DNA of 64,000 nt from Micromonospora gifhornensis (lineage in GTDB: Bacteria > Actinomycetota > Actinomycetes > Mycobacteriales > Micromonosporaceae): positions 45,231-109,230 of the forward strand of contig NZ_BOPA01000034.1 in the NCBI RefSeq assembly GCF_016863515.1, in the 5' to 3' direction. Numbering within the stretch: position 1 is the first letter of the stretch; each line of letters begins with the position of its first letter. A program made the position numbers and the translations under genes. Shown here one piece after another: positions 61,180-64,000 of this stretch. Under the pieces are notes generated by a model. The model was not told the DNA's origin and searched no databases. It saw only the letters and a program-made list of their open reading frames with translations.

Positions 61180-61788
61180 TCAGCGCGATCCGGTACGCGC
61201 ACCGCGCCGACTTCCGAACGACTCCATCGTCGTGGCCTTCTTCGCCGGGGTCGTGCTCGCCTTACGGGACCGGGACGCCGCCGCCTGGGAGGCGGTGCTC
61301 TTGCGCGTCGCCGCCTTCTTCGTGGTCGTCTTCTGCGCCGGTGCCGTCGCGCCGGCGGCCTTACCGGCCGGCGCCTTCTTCGCCGTCGCCCGGGTGGCCG
61401 TCGACGTCTTCTTCGCCGTCGACGTCTTCTTCGCTGGGGCGCGCGTGGCTGTCGAGGCCTTCTTGGCGACCGCTGTTGCTTTCTTGACCGCCGTTGCCTT
61501 CTTGACCGCCGGTGCCGTCTTCGCGGCGTTGCCGGTCTTCGGGGTGGTGGTCTTCTTCGCCGCCGTCGCCTTGGCGGTGGGCCGACGGGTCGGCGTGGCC
61601 GTGGCGGAGACCGCCTTCTTGCGGGCGGTGCGCGGGGTCGTCGGCGTCGGCTTCCCGCCCGGGGACTTCGCGGCCGTGGCTCCGGTGGCCCGCTTCGTCG
61701 CCGTCGCCACCTTCTTCGCCGCCACCTTGGCCGGCGGTGGAACCTTACGCGCCGCGGTGTGCTTCCTGGCTCGTCCTGCGTCCGCCAT
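61180..61788 (-). CDS. Histone H1-like Lys/Ala-rich nucleoid protein
   Basis: From ATG 61788 with GAGGAG upstream, the protein has 202 residues composed almost entirely of Ala, Lys, Thr, Pro and Arg in short repeats of the types KKA, KKTST and AKKAT. It lacks hydrophobic core residues, as in eukaryotic H1 tails and bacterial histone-like proteins. It likely binds DNA non-specifically and may be modified at Lys or Thr. The opposite strand also reads as long frames because of this repetitiveness, but the lysine-rich frame has the proper start. Confidence 0.75.
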   Translation of the reverse strand: MADAGRARKHTAARKVPPPAKVAAKKVATATKRATGATAAKSPGGKPTPTTPRTARKKAVSATATPTRRPTAKATAAKKTTTPKTGNAAKTAPAVKKATAVKKATAVAKKASTATRAPAKKTSTAKKTSTATRATAKKAPAGKAAGATAPAQKTTTKKAATRKSTASQAAASRSRKASTTPAKKATTMESFGSRRGARTGSR

Positions 61789-61862
61789 TCGTCGCTCCTC
61801 GGGATCTGCCGTGGACGCACGGTCTTCCCGACACCGGGCCGGTCAAACGCGACCGTAGCGCC

Positions 61863-62477
61863 TCACGCCGTACGGGTCGCGAACACGATCACGTTGTCGA
61901 CATACTCGCCGCTGTCCTGGTCGAACCGGCCGCCGCAGGTGATCAGGCGCAGCCCGGCGACGGCGCCCGGGCCGTACACCAGGTCGGTGGGAAAACCGTC
62001 CTTCGGGTACGCCACGACACCGTCGACGGCGAAGCGGACCACGGTGGCGTCGGCCCGGGCGATGTGGACGGTGTCGCCGGGACGCAACCGTCCCAGGTCG
62101 AAGAAGACAGCCGGCCCGCCCGGAGCATCGACATGGCCCACCAGCACCGCGTTGCCGATCTCACCGGGGCTGACACCGGGGGAGTACCAACCGGCCACGC
62201 CGGGTCGGTCCAACGGGGGCACCTCCAGCGCCCCGGCCGGGTCGGCGGCGACCGCAATCAGTGGTGCGCGTACGCCGATGCGGGATATCCGGACCTCGAC
62301 GGGGTCGGCGCGCGGCAACGGCGACAGACGCGGCGCGGCCACCGCCCCGGGCAGCACACCTGCGGCGTCGGGTTGCGGCGGCCGGGGCGGCAACCGCGCC
62401 ACACCGACACCGACCAGTGCGAGCCCGGCCACCGCCGACAGCGTCACCAGAAGGCGACCGAGCCGGTACCCCCGCAT
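61863..62477 (-). CDS. Class F sortase
   Basis: The 204-residue protein has an N-terminal membrane anchor (about 8-27), a Pro-rich linker, then the sortase fold with catalytic His in NAVLVGHVDAPGG (near 120), Cys in LRLITCGGRFD (near 178) and Arg 3 residues later. The short length and DSGEYVDNVIVFA ending fit class F. It anchors surface proteins to peptidoglycan. The neighbouring gene at 62633 encodes a surface-like protein on the same strand and is a likely substrate. Confidence 0.88.
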   Translation of the reverse strand: MRGYRLGRLLVTLSAVAGLALVGVGVARLPPRPPQPDAAGVLPGAVAAPRLSPLPRADPVEVRISRIGVRAPLIAVAADPAGALEVPPLDRPGVAGWYSPGVSPGEIGNAVLVGHVDAPGGPAVFFDLGRLRPGDTVHIARADATVVRFAVDGVVAYPKDGFPTDLVYGPGAVAGLRLITCGGRFDQDSGEYVDNVIVFATRTA

Positions 62478-62576
62478 CGTCTCGTACCTCCCGTGTTCGG
62501 GCTGGCCCTGGCGGCACTGCTCATCGCCACTGGCGGGCCGGTGCTCGGCCGTGCTTTCGCGGGTGCTGGCACGCGG

Positions 62577-62615
62577 ACGGGTGCCCGTGCCGGGGCTTGC
62601 GGCGCGGGCACCCGT
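62577..62615 (-). terminator. Terminator between surface-protein and sortase genes
   Basis: ACGGGTGCCCG (62577-62587) and CGGGCACCCGT (62605-62615) are perfect 11-bp arms 18 nt downstream of the surface-protein stop. It may separate the two genes or lower sortase expression. Confidence 0.6.
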
Positions 62616-62632
62616 CGTCGGAGTCTGATCGC

Positions 62633-63121
62633 TCAGAGCGTCGCGGCCTCGGCCGCGTGACGACGGCGTCGGGCCAGGATGACCGCGCCGCCGAGCGAGG
62701 TGACGAGCAGAGTCGCCCCGGCGGCCAGGGTCCCGCCGCCGGTGTCGGTCCGACCGCCGGCCTGCGCGCCGCCGATCGGGGTGACCGTGAAGGTCGCGCT
62801 ACCGTCGGCCGTACCGTCGCCGCAGGTGGCAGCCACGGTGTACGTCCCCAGGGTGAAACCGGCGGTGAACAGTTCGGCACTCAACCCGCCGCCGGCCGCA
62901 GCGGTGGTGGACCGGACATTCTGGTCGCGGTCGGGTCCGGTGACGTGGAAGATCGCATCGCCGGAGTTCGGGTTGCAGTTGGTCGCGGTGAGCACGACAG
63001 TCCCCCCGACCGGGGTGGTCGACGGCGACACGGTGGTGTCAGCCAGTGCGGTGCCCGGCAGCAGCAGCGCCCCGAGAGCGATACCACCCGCCACTGGTAC
63101 GAGAACATTTGTTGCCTTCAT
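62633..63121 (-). CDS. Secreted surface protein with degenerate sortase sorting signal
   Basis: From ATG 63121 the protein has 162 residues. A signal peptide (hydrophobic core about 6-24, ending PGTALA) is followed by an Ig-like beta domain with VVLTATNCNPNSGDA and YTVAATCGDG, giving two cysteines that may form a disulfide. The C-terminus has GGRTDTGGG, a hydrophobic stretch (LLVTSLGGAVIL) and ARRRRH. That is the layout of a sortase signal but with RTDTG where L-P-x-T-G is expected. Expression would be from the promoter in 63122-63260. Confidence 0.75.
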   Translation of the reverse strand: MKATNVLVPVAGGIALGALLLPGTALADTTVSPSTTPVGGTVVLTATNCNPNSGDAIFHVTGPDRDQNVRSTTAAAGGGLSAELFTAGFTLGTYTVAATCGDGTADGSATFTVTPIGGAQAGGRTDTGGGTLAAGATLLVTSLGGAVILARRRRHAAEAATL

Positions 63122-64000
63122 ACGCGCTTCCCTCACTTTTCGTCCGCTGACTACGTAGGACGCTGCTCGGGTGGCCAACTCCGCGACTAGCACCGGTGTG
63201 CCCAACACTAGGGGGCCTTGCCCCCCGATCCGATGAAAATGAGAAATCCCCGTTAACGTCCCGAGTCCTCCGCTCGCCGCCCCGGACACACCCCTCGCCC
63301 ACTCCGCATCCCGCCCACCCCGCAGGCCCGCTTGCGCCGCCCGACCCGTCCTGCACGCCCTCAGCCACCCCACCCGCGTCTGTGCGCCTGCCGCGCGGGA
63401 ATGCCCTTATGTCCGCCTCGATCCGCACGATCCCCCACGCGTTCATCGCGATGATCGACTCCGTTACGCCGGAATGGCGGTTTCCCGCCGCCCCGGACCC
63501 CGCAATTTCGGCGTAATGGTTAGGGCTCACCAGGCCGCCTGGCGGCCGCGTGGCCGTGCGTGGCCCATCACTGCCTTTCCCCAGGGGCCGGTCCGCGCGG
63601 CGTTTGAGGGTGGGCAGGTGGTGTGGGCTCAATGAGCAAATCAGCTCAGGTCCGGTTTGGCTGTGGGGGTCACGATGGGAGGTGATGTCCGGTTCGCCGG
63701 TGGAATCGGCGGGGAATGGGCGTGGCCTGCGGGTCGTTGAACACGTCTGAACGACCGAGGAAGGCGCCGGGCCTGAGCCTGGCGGGTGCGGGCCGGAATG
63801 TGGGCCCGCCGGATGGCGTTGTATCGGGTGGCTGACCAAGCAGGGCCCCCGTGACGCGCCTGTGGTCGGGTGTGATCCGGCCTCCGGGAATCACCGCCCT
63901 CGGTCAGTGGTTGTGCATGGTCCCGCCGCCGCGAAGGGGTCCCCCCGGGGCCCCGCGATGGGTTCCCCGTCCCGCGTGTGAGCCGGTGAACCTTCCCCCC
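63122..64000. other. 879-nt region without a convincing gene
   Basis: Near 63220-63260 an AT-richer patch (ATGAAAATGAGAAATCC) probably holds the surface-protein promoter. Repeat copy C lies at 63452-63519. From about 63740 the sequence has several GC-rich hairpins, for example GCGGGCC/GGCCCGC near 63790, and ends in a GGTCCCCCCGGGGCCCC-like stretch. Short frames here have no ribosome site, codon bias or homology. A structured RNA or long leader extending beyond the window is possible but not identified. Confidence 0.5.
63452..63519 (-). repeat. Palindromic dispersed repeat, copy C
   Basis: On the minus strand it ends AACGGAGTCGATCA like copies A and B. The inner hairpin is GGCGG, GAAA, CCGCC and the outer stem ACGCCG/CGGCGT. 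Relative to A and B both sides of the terminal pair changed (T-A to A-T), which preserves pairing. Confidence 0.7.

Noticed and set aside
63550..63750. 66-codon rightward frame in the gene-free end
   Set aside because: No ribosome site, no family resemblance and Arg/Trp/Gly-rich composition typical of chance frames.
1..64000. tRNA, rRNA, tmRNA, RNase P RNA, transposase genes and riboswitches
   Set aside because: No characteristic conserved blocks of these were recognised on either strand by eye; a covariance-model scan would be needed to exclude small RNAs fully.

Overview
The window is high-GC actinobacterial chromosome: G/C-biased third codon positions, frequent GTG starts, GTGA/ATGA start-stop overlaps and dense divergent or convergent gene packing. 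The family mix points to Micromonosporaceae, most likely Micromonospora or a close relative: FxSxx-COOH-type RiPP genes, an ECF41-type sigma factor, a WXG/EspC-YbaB toxin module and a thiazolylpeptide cluster. Two short palindromic repeats (around 25149-25204 and 51266-51335) resemble elements I associate with that family. I saw no rRNA, tRNA, CRISPR array or insertion sequence.

Layout. 1-2584: end of a flavin oxidoreductase gene, an MFS exporter and a divergent CGNR-type regulator. 2617-11244: a cyclophane-type RiPP locus. A radical SAM/SPASM maturase, a HExxH hydroxylase and a TIR/deoxyribosyltransferase-like gene run leftward. A tiny precursor gene and a giant P-loop/NB-ARC/TPR gene run rightward. 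The precursor ends in a WNS motif plus four residues where the known family has FxSxx-COOH. 11314-16089: an AAA ATPase, then an RCK/RyR-domain membrane protein overlapping a SLOG-like gene, which looks like a nucleotide-sensing signalling or conflict module. 16116-19365: a NarL-type two-component system and two membrane proteins. 19471-20690: a PHP-type metallohydrolase flanked by two copies of a 69-nt palindromic repeat, with a third copy at 63452-63519. 20720-23231: a YbaB/EspC/toxin/immunity polymorphic-toxin operon. 23454-28057: stress and housekeeping genes, including an ECF41 sigma factor facing an NmrA-like reductase across a 44-nt inverted repeat.

28064-36791 is a sugar-acid catabolic regulon. 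A FadR-type repressor is divergent from a CUT1 ABC importer, a galactonate dehydratase, a KDPGal aldolase, a PfkB kinase, a second enolase-superfamily dehydratase (RspA/ManD type) and a gluconokinase-like protein with a repetitive tail. Together they complete a De Ley-Doudoroff-like route from hexonate to pyruvate plus glyceraldehyde 3-phosphate.

37075-51152 is a second RiPP locus of thiazolylpeptide type. It begins with a leftward ABC exporter. Rightward come an ocin-ThiF-like leader-binding protein, three Ser/Cys/Thr-only precursor peptides, a YcaO cyclodehydratase, a two-domain SagB-like dehydrogenase, a split LanB (glutamylation part plus one small SpaB_C protein) and a PqqD-M50 membrane protease. 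Only one small SpaB_C protein is present, so either the eliminase or the [4+2] pyridine synthase of a canonical thiopeptide pathway is missing.

51153-64000 holds core-type genes: acyl-CoA ligase, DinB polymerase, glutamate-synthase-like flavoprotein, mechanosensitive channel with a phospho-site-like repeat tail, MFS, YchJ, a histone H1-like protein, and a class F sortase beside a surface protein with a degenerate sorting signal. The last 0.88 kb has no convincing gene.
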